Under the pieces are notes generated by a model. The model had not been told where the DNA came from and made no database searches. It saw nothing but the letters and a program-made list of their open reading frames with translations. From Cycloclasticus sp. (GTDB taxonomy: Bacteria; Pseudomonadota; Gammaproteobacteria; Methylococcales; Cycloclasticaceae), in contig JAGPVU010000030.1 of NCBI GenBank assembly GCA_018066825.1, forward strand, positions 1 to 7,302: 7,302 nt of DNA, written 5' to 3'. This document shows, one piece after another, positions 1 to 5,779 of the stretch. The translations under genes were made by a program, and so were the position numbers. Position 1 is the stretch's first letter. Each line of letters begins with the position of its first letter.

Positions 1-587
1 GCCACTTTAATTAGCAGGGTGGCGTTAAGGGTGGATTGCCCAATTAGCCCATCTGGGTCAGAGCCAGCGACATTAAAATACCGTAGGATTACATGCCTTA
101 GTTGAGTGGATTTGGACAAATCCCTAATCATTTGTTCGCTCATCAATTTAGATGAACCGTACGGGTTAATGGGAGCAGTCTGAGTGTCTTCATTGGCGAA
201 GCCGGTTTTCAACTCGCCATACACTGCCGCGGTCGAGCTAAAAATAAATTGTTTAATACCAGCAGAGGTGCAACATTCAAGTAAGTTGCGGGTGCAACAG
301 GTATTGTTTTTATAATACTTTAACGGGTTTTCAACAGATTCTGGAACAATGGTATGGGCGGCGAAATGCAACACTGATTCAACCTGATTGTGCTTAATAA
401 TGTTATCGACTAATGCTTGATCGCCGGTACTGCCTTTAATAAGTTCACCGTGCAAAACGGCTGTTTCGAAACCACTGGATAAATCGTCTAAAACGATAAT
501 TTTTTCCTTACGTTGCCCGAGCAGCTTTACCACGTGGCTACCGATGTAGCCCGCACCGCCTGTGATTAATATAGATGATTGTGTCAT
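1..587 (-). CDS. galE: UDP-glucose 4-epimerase GalE (3' end outside window)
   Basis: This is an NAD-dependent extended short-chain dehydrogenase that interconverts UDP-glucose and UDP-galactose in the cytoplasm, supplying galactose for LPS or exopolysaccharide. I translated it from the minus strand: it begins MTQSSILITGGAGYIGSH, with the NAD-binding GGAGYIG at residues 10-16. The acidic pair D34-D35 ends the second beta strand. HFAAH is at 74-78, SSTAAVYG at 117-124 (T119 aligns with the catalytic Ser/Thr) and the catalytic YGSSK at 143-147 (Y143, K147). YFNVAGSDPDG lies at 170-180, followed by IGQST. About 195 codons are visible; the family is about 330 residues, so the C-terminal substrate-binding part is missing only because the window ends. 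The IGQST..AT.LIKVA stretch resembles the ExoB-like GalE subgroup. The ATG overlaps the moeA stop as ATGA, suggesting translational coupling. A related UDP-sugar epimerase is possible but less likely. Confidence 0.93.
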   Translation of the reverse strand, partial: MTQSSILITGGAGYIGSHVVKLLGQRKEKIIVLDDLSSGFETAVLHGELIKGSTGDQALVDNIIKHNQVESVLHFAAHTIVPESVENPLKYYKNNTCCTRNLLECCTSAGIKQFIFSSTAAVYGELKTGFANEDTQTAPINPYGSSKLMSEQMIRDLSKSTQLRHVILRYFNVAGSDPDGLIGQSTLNATLLIKV

Positions 588-1813
588 AAGGTGTTTTCCA
601 ATAACTGAATATTGACGGTCTGTCCTTCAGCGATATTACCATCAGCTTGTTGTAGTACGATTAAACAATTCGCATCGGACATCGAGTTCAATCTATGTGA
701 GCTTTGGTCGCCGGTTGTACGGACGGTTAGTTGGCCATTTTTATTTGTGGCAATACCCCGCTGAAACTCCATGCGACCCGGTTGCTTCTTTATCTCTTCT
801 TCACAAATGGCGTGTAGGTGCATGGCTTGTTGTTGAACGTGTTGCCCCATCAGTTTTTGTAAGCTAGGAAGCACAATTTGTTGAAAGGTAATCATCACTG
901 ACACGGGGTTGCCGGGTAGGCCAAAAAATAACGCGTTATTGACTTTTCCAAAGACTAAAGGTTTGCCGGGTTTGATCGCAACCTTCCAAGCGTCAACGCG
1001 GCCTATTTTGGCTAAAGTGGGGGTAATAAAGTCTGCTTCACCGACGGATACGCCGCCACTGGTAATAATGACGTCACAGCTAGTTGATGCTGAAAGTAGG
1101 GCTTTTTCGACCGCCTCCGGCTCATCTTTAATGACGCCCATATCAATCGCAATAGCACCAGCTTCTTCTAATAAGGCATGCAAGGTATAGCGATTGCTGT
1201 CGTATATTTGCCCGATGTTAGCTGCAGTGCCAAGCGGTATCAACTCATCGCCGGTTGAAAAAAAACCAACAGTTAAGCGCTTAAAGACAGGGGCTTCCAT
1301 AATACCGCAGGAGGCAAGAAGGCCAAGGTCGGCAGTTTTTAAACGTTTACCCTGGTTAAGGAGGCGTTGGTTTTTATGTGTATCGCTAGCTATGTTTCTA
1401 ATGTTTTCATGTGGCAAAGGGGGCGCGCTTATTTTAAGTTGGCCCTTATCTTGTTGAGCGTTCTCTTGCATGATCACACGATCACATTGATCCGGCACGA
1501 AAGCACCGGTAAAGATTCTAATGCACTCATTTACTTTTATATCGCCAAGGAACGGGCGACCGGCCCAGGATGTGCCTACCACGCTTGGTTTGTCGCCTTC
1601 GGTGTAGCTGTGGTGTAGGGCATAGCCATCCATCGATGAATTGCGAAAACTGGGAACATCTATGGCTGAGTGTATGGGCTCGTAGAGCACCCGATTGCGT
1701 GCGTTTTTTATATTAACGCGCTCAAAACCTAGCGTGGTGTTCGACACATCAAGAATAAGCTTAAGTGCTTGCTTAAGCGTAAGCAGTTCCTTGTTGGCAC
1801 AAGCATCAATCAT
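584..1813 (-). CDS. moeA: Molybdopterin molybdenumtransferase MoeA
   Basis: MoeA catalyses the last step of basic molybdenum-cofactor synthesis, inserting molybdate into adenylylated molybdopterin in the cytoplasm. The 409-residue length is typical. Family motifs appear in order: SSMDGYAL at 59-66 (D62 corresponds to E. coli D59), FTGA at 101-104 (T102), TGDELIPLG at 187-195 (E190), D230 in VIKDEPEAV, SGGVSVGEADF at 252-262 (D261), KPGKP at 281-285 and GLPGNPVS at 298-305. A beta-rich C-terminal domain IV follows from about residue 330. All residues I associate with catalysis are present, so it should be active. The ATG start shares ATGA with the mobB stop, and no clear Shine-Dalgarno precedes it, which fits translation by coupling. 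Its own TGA overlaps the galE start in the same way. Pairing with mobB matches the mob/moe grouping common in proteobacteria. The equivalence to E. coli positions is from memory. Confidence 0.97.
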   Translation of the reverse strand: MIDACANKELLTLKQALKLILDVSNTTLGFERVNIKNARNRVLYEPIHSAIDVPSFRNSSMDGYALHHSYTEGDKPSVVGTSWAGRPFLGDIKVNECIRIFTGAFVPDQCDRVIMQENAQQDKGQLKISAPPLPHENIRNIASDTHKNQRLLNQGKRLKTADLGLLASCGIMEAPVFKRLTVGFFSTGDELIPLGTAANIGQIYDSNRYTLHALLEEAGAIAIDMGVIKDEPEAVEKALLSASTSCDVIITSGGVSVGEADFITPTLAKIGRVDAWKVAIKPGKPLVFGKVNNALFFGLPGNPVSVMITFQQIVLPSLQKLMGQHVQQQAMHLHAICEEEIKKQPGRMEFQRGIATNKNGQLTVRTTGDQSSHRLNSMSDANCLIVLQQADGNIAEGQTVNIQLLENTL

Positions 1814-2331
1814 GCGTGCTGATTAAGAAATCGTTGGATCATAAAATCGGCCACTTGCTCAGGTTTATTAATATCTAAGCAAGGAATATTAACAGAAAGC
1901 AGACTATCAGTAGCAATAGCGATTATAGAGGCGTCTGTTGTGTGAAGTAGAGGGTTGTCTAGTTCAGCGCGGTGGAGTTCAATCTTAGCAAAAGCTTCCT
2001 GTTTAAAGCCTTCTACGATAACTAGGTCGATGTCGGCATCGGAAAAACAATACAACTGTTCGGCCAGTGTGGGTTCGCTACCTGATAACTCAGTAATCAC
2101 CGAGCGTCGGTGACTTGAAACCAAAACCACTGGAGAGGCCCCCGCTTTGCGTAAGCGGTAACTGTCTTTACCCGGTTGATCAATATCGTAATCATGGTGG
2201 CTGTGTTTTATTAAACCGACTTTAAAGCCGCGCTCATTCAAAATAGGAATGAGACGGCTCAATAGCGTGGTTTTCCCTGTACCGCTGCTGGCTGCAAAAC
2301 CAACGACGGGAGGTGTAAAAAAATTGATCAT
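1810..2331 (-). CDS. mobB: Molybdopterin-guanine dinucleotide biosynthesis adaptor MobB
   Basis: MobB is a small P-loop GTP-binding protein that assists MobA in forming the guanine-dinucleotide form of the molybdenum cofactor, used by DMSO-reductase-family enzymes such as formate dehydrogenase and nitrate reductase. The 173 residues match the family length (about 170-175). The P-loop is GFAASSGTGKTTLL at 11-24, with the lysine at 20. The diagnostic block IKHSHHDYDIDQPGKDSY (41-58) runs into RLRKAGA (59-65). The Walker-B-like LVIVEGFK is at 103-110, and a terminal CLDIN motif is at 151-155. The start lies only 12 bp after the nhaD stop with a poor ribosome binding site, so it is probably translated from the nhaD transcript. 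The 4-bp ATGA overlap with moeA strengthens the operon reading. MobA is not in the window. Length and the absence of a second domain argue against a MobB-MoeA fusion. Confidence 0.96.
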   Translation of the reverse strand: MINFFTPPVVGFAASSGTGKTTLLSRLIPILNERGFKVGLIKHSHHDYDIDQPGKDSYRLRKAGASPVVLVSSHRRSVITELSGSEPTLAEQLYCFSDADIDLVIVEGFKQEAFAKIELHRAELDNPLLHTTDASIIAIATDSLLSVNIPCLDINKPEQVADFMIQRFLNQHA

Positions 2332-2343
2332 GGGCTTAGGCGA

Positions 2344-3789
2344 TTAAAAATGTGAGGCATTGATCCATAAATGTGCGTATATGCTGGCAGCGTAACCTAA
2401 GGCAATGACGGGTGTCCATTTCAAATGGGAGGCAAAGGTGTATATGCCTCGGGCCTGACCCATCAGGGCAACGCCAGCCGCAGAGCCAACAGACAATAAG
2501 CTACCGCCAACACCGGCTGTTAGCGTAACCAACAACCATTGACCGTGTGACATCTCGGGGTTCATGGTTAAGACCGCAAACATCACCGGAATATTATCCA
2601 CAATCGCTGATAGTAGGCCAACGATTATATTGGCGTAAGTAGGGCCTAATTGACCATACATGGCCTCAGATGCCATGCCTAAATATCCGATAAAACCTAG
2701 GCCGCCAACGGCCATAATGACACCGTAGAAGAAAAACAAGGTATCCCACTCGGCAGCAGCAACTTTTTGGAATATGTCAAAGCCTTTGGTTTGTTGACTG
2801 TTAGAGGGTTTATCTTCGGCGTTAAACCCTTCGTCAAAACGATCTTCAGTGTCTGTGCTTTCTATCAAGGATGTTCTTTTGAGGTAGTAACCAAAGAATT
2901 TTAAATAGGCGAGGCCAGTCATCATGCCGATGGCAGGGGGCAGGTGTAAGAAATTGTGGAAACTCACTGCGGTTATAATTGTAAGTAAGAACAAGACAAC
3001 AATTATGATGCCGCCGCGTTTTATTTTTAATTGCTTACCCCCAATGGCGTCTGGCGTTCCATCAGGAACAAAAAAATGCATAATGGCTGCTGGCACTAAG
3101 TAATTAACAGCCGAAGGCACGAATAAAACAAAAAACTCGGCAAAGTCGATTCTGCCTTTTTGCCAGACCATCAATGTCGTAATGTCGCCAAATGGGCTAA
3201 AAGCGCCGCCTGCATTAGCGCCCACAACAATGGCAACGCAGGATAAAGCAATAAACTTAGGCTCTTTTGCGCCAACGGTTAGGGCAACTGTACACATGAT
3301 TAAGGCGGTGGTTAGATTATCGGCCACCGGCGAAATAACGAAAGCAAGAATGCCTAACAACCAGAACAAGCTCTTATAGCTAAAGCCTTTTTTCACCAAC
3401 CAACCGCGTAAGGCATCAAAAACACCGCGCTCGATCATCGCGTTAATATAAGTCATTGCGACGAGTAAAAAGAAAAACAACTCAGCGTATTCTAAAAAGT
3501 TATGCCGCAAAGCGATTTCTGCGGCGTGATCAAAACCGTGTTGCTGATAAACAATGGCTATCATTATCCAAATAATGCCTGCAGCTAAGAGTACCGGCTT
3601 AGATTTACGTAGATGTAGTTGATCTTCAAAAATAACGAGCAAGTAGGCTAAGCTGAAAACGATCAAGGCGAGATAACCGACGGTGTGTGTGGTCAAATCT
3701 AAAGTTGGTTGCCCATCATTGTTAGAGGCGAAAGCAATGCTGGGGAGTAATAGGCAAAACAGGCAGCCTAAATTGAGAATACGATACAT
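2344..3789 (-). CDS. nhaD: Na+/H+ antiporter NhaD
   Basis: This is an inner-membrane antiporter of the ArsB/NhaD (ion transporter) superfamily that exports Na+ (and often Li+) in exchange for protons, typical of marine and haloalkaliphilic bacteria. I chose the ATG at 3789 (481 residues). It has AAGGA seven bases upstream and encodes a signal-like N-terminus (MYRILNLGCLFCLLLPSIAFA, cleavage near A21/S22). A possible longer start at 3891 would lie inside the promoter. Diagnostic motifs are SPVADNLTTALIM at about 153-165 (D157, N158), GANAGGAFSPFGDITTLMVWQ at about 190-210 and the second pseudo-repeat motif SAIVDNIPVM at about 394-403 (D398, N399). These two Asp-Asn motifs suggest two inverted halves. 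About ten to twelve hydrophobic segments are visible, with a charged, probably cytoplasmic loop at about 307-340. It is the first gene of the leftward operon and is transcribed away from the monooxygenase genes. Confidence 0.94.
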   Translation of the reverse strand: MYRILNLGCLFCLLLPSIAFASNNDGQPTLDLTTHTVGYLALIVFSLAYLLVIFEDQLHLRKSKPVLLAAGIIWIMIAIVYQQHGFDHAAEIALRHNFLEYAELFFFLLVAMTYINAMIERGVFDALRGWLVKKGFSYKSLFWLLGILAFVISPVADNLTTALIMCTVALTVGAKEPKFIALSCVAIVVGANAGGAFSPFGDITTLMVWQKGRIDFAEFFVLFVPSAVNYLVPAAIMHFFVPDGTPDAIGGKQLKIKRGGIIIVVLFLLTIITAVSFHNFLHLPPAIGMMTGLAYLKFFGYYLKRTSLIESTDTEDRFDEGFNAEDKPSNSQQTKGFDIFQKVAAAEWDTLFFFYGVIMAVGGLGFIGYLGMASEAMYGQLGPTYANIIVGLLSAIVDNIPVMFAVLTMNPEMSHGQWLLVTLTAGVGGSLLSVGSAAGVALMGQARGIYTFASHLKWTPVIALGYAASIYAHLWINASHF

Positions 3790-3862
3790 CTTAAAGTCCT
3801 TATATTTGGGGCGGGGTGAGTTAACAGCACGGTGAGTAATTGACGAGAAGTTTAATGAGTAG

Positions 3863-3891
3863 ATTATACGTTTGCTGTTAGCAATCAACAA
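3863..3891 (-). promoter_or_regulatory. Sigma70-type promoter of nhaD
   Basis: On the minus strand, TTGTTG (3891-3886) is followed by a 17-bp spacer and a perfect TATAAT (3868-3863). Transcription would begin near 3856, giving a leader of about 65 nt to the ATG at 3789. The spacer contains a small perfect inverted repeat, TTGCT-N3-AGCAA (3872-3884), between the two promoter elements, a plausible operator position. The leader also carries GGTGAGT twice on the plus strand (3815 and 3831, 16 bp apart), of unknown meaning. The -35 matches consensus only at TTG; the -10 and the spacing are ideal. No experimental start site is available. Confidence 0.6.
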
Positions 3892-3954
3892 TTCAAATAT
3901 AAGATCAAAAGTTGGTGCAACGAAACCAAGAGCAGTAAATCCGATAAAAATGAA

Positions 3955-3996
3955 TTTAAGGGTCTTTTTAAGGTCTATACTTATGATGTATTTAAG
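3955..3996 (+). repeat. TTTAAG direct repeats at 12- and 24-bp spacing
   Basis: TTTAAG occurs at 3955, 3967 and 3991, so the copies start 12 and 24 bp apart. The first two are extended as TTTAAGGGTC and TTTAAGGTCT. A related TTTAAA follows at 4014. The hexamer is AT-rich and could arise by chance in this intergenic region, but regular same-face-like spacing upstream of pmoC would suit a dimeric activator or response regulator. This is a pattern only; no binding protein is identified. Confidence 0.25.
3976..3981 (+). promoter_or_regulatory. Possible -10 element for the pmoCAB transcript
   Basis: TATACT matches the sigma70 -10 consensus at five of six positions. No good -35 hexamer sits 16-18 bp upstream (TTTAAG at 3955 is 15 bp away). 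If used, transcription would begin near 3988 and give a leader of about 117 nt before pmoC. A second -10-like TAAAAT is at 4033-4038, overlapping the palindrome described separately. I cannot decide between them, and activator-dependent transcription is possible. Confidence 0.25.
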
Positions 3997-4013
3997 TAAG
4001 GGTAGTGATGTAG

Positions 4014-4037
4014 TTTAAATGATCTAAATCATTAAAA
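4014..4037 (+). promoter_or_regulatory. FNR/Anr-like palindrome upstream of pmoC
   Basis: Two 10-base arms, TTTAAATGAT (4014-4023) and ATCATTAAAA (4028-4037), form an inverted repeat around CTAA with one mismatched pair. The core TGAT-N4-ATCA (4020-4031) matches eight of the ten defined positions of the FNR/Anr/CRP-like consensus TTGAT-N4-ATCAA. It lies 67 bp before the pmoC start codon and more than 120 bp from the nhaD promoter, so pmoC is the likelier target. Oxygen-responsive control of an oxygen-consuming enzyme would make sense, but this is inference and the site is AT-rich. Confidence 0.4.
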
Positions 4038-4093
4038 TAACTTGAATAGATAGGCGTATTGAATTAACCTGTTATCCGTTAGAAAAAATCTTT

Positions 4094-4098
4094 AGGAG
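4094..4098 (+). promoter_or_regulatory. Ribosome binding site of pmoC
   Basis: AGGAG stands six bases before the ATG at 4105. It is the best Shine-Dalgarno sequence in the window and fixes the pmoC start, in keeping with high expression of the first gene of the operon. Confidence 0.8.
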
Positions 4099-4104
4099 AA
4101 TATT

Positions 4105-4881
4105 ATGGCTGTAACACACGACGAAGTCGGGCAAGCAAAAGCAATTGCACCGTTTAAATTTAACTTAAAGCCTATGATTATGGGGATGATTGTCCTTGCT
4201 ATAATCTTTGGTGGGGCACGTTGGTACCAACAATGGGCGGCTTGGGATTATGGCTTAGATGCTACAGACCCAATGTTTGACAAGTATTGGATGACTTTCT
4301 TTTGGGCAGAAATTGTTATTGAAATATCCTTGTTTTTTACCTTTGTTGGCTATATGTGGCTAACACGCGACAAACACCTTAATAATGTAAAACCCCGTGA
4401 AGAACTTAGACGTTTGATGCTATGGGTTTCTATGCTAGTTGTTTATGCATTTGCCTTTTATTTTGCAGGTAGCTTCTATGCGGAACAAGATGCAACGTGG
4501 CATCAAACTGTAGTTAGGGACACCAGTTTTACACCGAGTCATATTATGTTGTTCTATATGTCTATGCCGGTGTTTATTATTATTGGTTTCACGTTGTTTT
4601 TCTACGCGATAACGCGCTTGCCGTTTTTTGCTAGAAAAATTTCCATTGCGTTGGTTTTAGTGGTTTGTGGACCATTTATGTTGTTACCTACAGTGGGTTA
4701 TAACGAATGGGGTCATGCGTTCTGGTTGATGGAAGAATACTTTACAGTGCCATTGCATTGGGGTTTTGTATTTTTTGGTTGGACCATTATTGCACTAAGT
4801 GGTGTGCTCATTCAGGTAATGAAATACATGGTTGAGTTACTTCCGAAAGTACTTAATGAAAAAGGCGAACTAACGTCATAA
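4105..4881 (+). CDS. pmoC: Copper membrane monooxygenase subunit C (PmoC/AmoC family)
   Basis: Integral-membrane subunit of the particulate methane/ammonia/hydrocarbon monooxygenase family, which hydroxylates small substrates with O2 in the inner membrane. The 258 residues and about six hydrophobic segments (near 22-40, 63-85, 104-123, 148-168, 178-198, 218-240) fit the family. Metal ligands are intact. EQDATWH at 127-133 supplies D129 and H133, and TPSHI at 143-147 supplies H146; with a constant offset of 27 these correspond to D156, H160 and H173 of Methylococcus capsulatus (CuC site). NEWGH (200-204) and PLHWGF (216-221) supply N200, H204 and H218, corresponding to N227, H231 and H245 (CuD site). 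PREELRR (97-103) is also a family block. It is the first gene of C-A-B and is followed by a terminator-like hairpin. The M. capsulatus numbering is from memory. The symbol denotes the family; the substrate may not be methane. Confidence 0.95.
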   Translation: MAVTHDEVGQAKAIAPFKFNLKPMIMGMIVLAIIFGGARWYQQWAAWDYGLDATDPMFDKYWMTFFWAEIVIEISLFFTFVGYMWLTRDKHLNNVKPREELRRLMLWVSMLVVYAFAFYFAGSFYAEQDATWHQTVVRDTSFTPSHIMLFYMSMPVFIIIGFTLFFYAITRLPFFARKISIALVLVVCGPFMLLPTVGYNEWGHAFWLMEEYFTVPLHWGFVFFGWTIIALSGVLIQVMKYMVELLPKVLNEKGELTS

Positions 4882-4891
4882 TTTGATGTTT

Positions 4892-4937
4892 AAAAAATCC
4901 TTGGCTGCTTAATTATTAAGGGCCAAGGTTTTTTTTT
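4892..4937 (+). terminator. Intrinsic-terminator-like hairpin between pmoC and pmoA
   Basis: CCTTGGC (4899-4905) pairs perfectly with GCCAAGG (4922-4928). Inside the loop a second perfect hairpin, CTTAA-TTA-TTAAG (4908-4920), can extend the structure. The stem is preceded by six As (4892-4897) and followed by nine Ts (4929-4937), the layout of a Rho-independent terminator that looks usable on either strand. It lies 10 bp after the pmoC stop and 35 bp before the pmoA start. Since pmoA and pmoB have no obvious other promoter, it probably acts as a partial terminator or an RNA-processing/stabilising element that sets the C:AB ratio. Confidence 0.75.
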
Positions 4938-4957
4938 GAAAATAATTTGTATATAAA

Positions 4958-4964
4958 GAAAGGA
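4958..4964 (+). promoter_or_regulatory. Ribosome binding site of pmoA
   Basis: GAAAGGA ends eight bases before the ATG at 4973 and supports that start. It allows translation independent of pmoC, as expected given the hairpin in between. Confidence 0.7.
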
Positions 4965-4972
4965 TAAGTAAG

Positions 4973-5779
4973 ATGAAATTAACCACTAATGAAGCAACGC
5001 TTCTAAGTGCAGTAACAACACCAAATTCTGAGGCGGCTAGAATTGCTAGAGGCTTGGATATGTTTGTTGTTGCTATATTGTTTTTTGCAATTATTGCAGC
5101 ATTCCACATCCACATTATGTTGACAGTGGGCGACTGGGACTTCTGGGTTGACTGGAAAGATAGGATGTATTGGGTAACAGCAACACCGATGTTGTTAATA
5201 TTTATACCCGCTGCTTTGTCATATCCATTTATGATGCGGTTTGGTTTGCCGATTGCGGGCACTTTATGTGCGTTTTGTTTAGTGCTTGGTGAATGGATTA
5301 GCCGAATTGTTGGCTTCCATTTATGGACATACTTTCCTTACAGCATGATTTGGCCTGCGATTGTATTGCCTGGCTTAATGCTGATGGATTTGGTGTTATT
5401 GCTGAGTAGAAACTTATTTATCACCTCAATTTTTGGTGGTAGTGCAGTTGCTTTTGCTTTTGCTCCTGCGAATTGGCCAATCCTTGCGCCTTACCACGAA
5501 CCAGTTGTTCACATGGGGCAGTTAGTTAACGTGGCAGATATGATTGGCTACTCATTTACAAGAACTGCGACACCAGAGTATTTACGCTTTATAGAGCGTG
5601 GAACCTTAAGAACTTTCGGTGGTGAATCCACATTGATTTCAACAGGGTTTTCAGGCTTTGTTTGTATGATTTTGTTTTTTGTATGGTGGAAGATTGGAGA
5701 ATGGTTAACCAATTTAGGCACGATACCTAATGTAATGAAAAAACACGTAGGACTTGGGGATGACGACGATGAAAAGTAG
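4973..5779 (+). CDS. pmoA: Copper membrane monooxygenase subunit A (PmoA/AmoA family)
   Basis: Membrane subunit of the CuMMO complex and the usual phylogenetic marker of the family. It has 268 residues with about six to seven hydrophobic stretches. Family signatures in order: FHIHIMLTVGDWDFWVDWKD at 44-63, LGEWISR at 105-111, NWPILAP at 167-173, TRTATPEYLRFIERGTLRTFGG at 196-217 and a C-terminal FVWWKIGEW at 236-244. The conserved RTGTPEY of methanotrophs reads RTATPEY here. The LRTFGG segment resembles AmoA and hydrocarbon-oxidising types more than the FGKDVAPVS of classical PmoA. The last residues are strongly acidic (GDDDDEK, 262-268). These features place it outside the canonical M. capsulatus type, but I cannot place it on a tree by eye. 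Its 3' end overlaps the start of pmoB. Methane, C2-C4 alkanes, ethylene or ammonia remain possible substrates. Confidence 0.94.
   Translation: MKLTTNEATLLSAVTTPNSEAARIARGLDMFVVAILFFAIIAAFHIHIMLTVGDWDFWVDWKDRMYWVTATPMLLIFIPAALSYPFMMRFGLPIAGTLCAFCLVLGEWISRIVGFHLWTYFPYSMIWPAIVLPGLMLMDLVLLLSRNLFITSIFGGSAVAFAFAPANWPILAPYHEPVVHMGQLVNVADMIGYSFTRTATPEYLRFIERGTLRTFGGESTLISTGFSGFVCMILFFVWWKIGEWLTNLGTIPNVMKKHVGLGDDDDEK

Noticed and set aside
909..1618. Three plus-strand open frames antisense to moeA
   Set aside because: moeA is complete with all its motifs on the other strand; these frames show no recognisable motifs and no convincing ribosome binding sites.
3182..3379. Short plus-strand open frame within nhaD
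   Set aside because: Antisense to the most conserved NhaD motifs, which explains the open frame; nothing recognisable in the translation.
3790..3891. Longer NhaD starting at ATG 3891 (34 extra residues)
   Set aside because: The extension would begin within the -35 of a promoter with perfect TATAAT, would place polar residues before the signal-like segment, and lacks the good AAGGA site that precedes ATG 3789.
4909..5262. Minus-strand open frame overlapping the pmoC-pmoA spacer and pmoA
   Set aside because: Antisense to conserved PmoA residues including GDWDFW; its end lies in the terminator hairpin; no family resemblance.
5754..5759. TTG 5754 as the pmoB start
   Set aside because: ATG 5760 follows two codons later with an AGGA site at good spacing; a TTG start is unnecessary and changes only the signal peptide.
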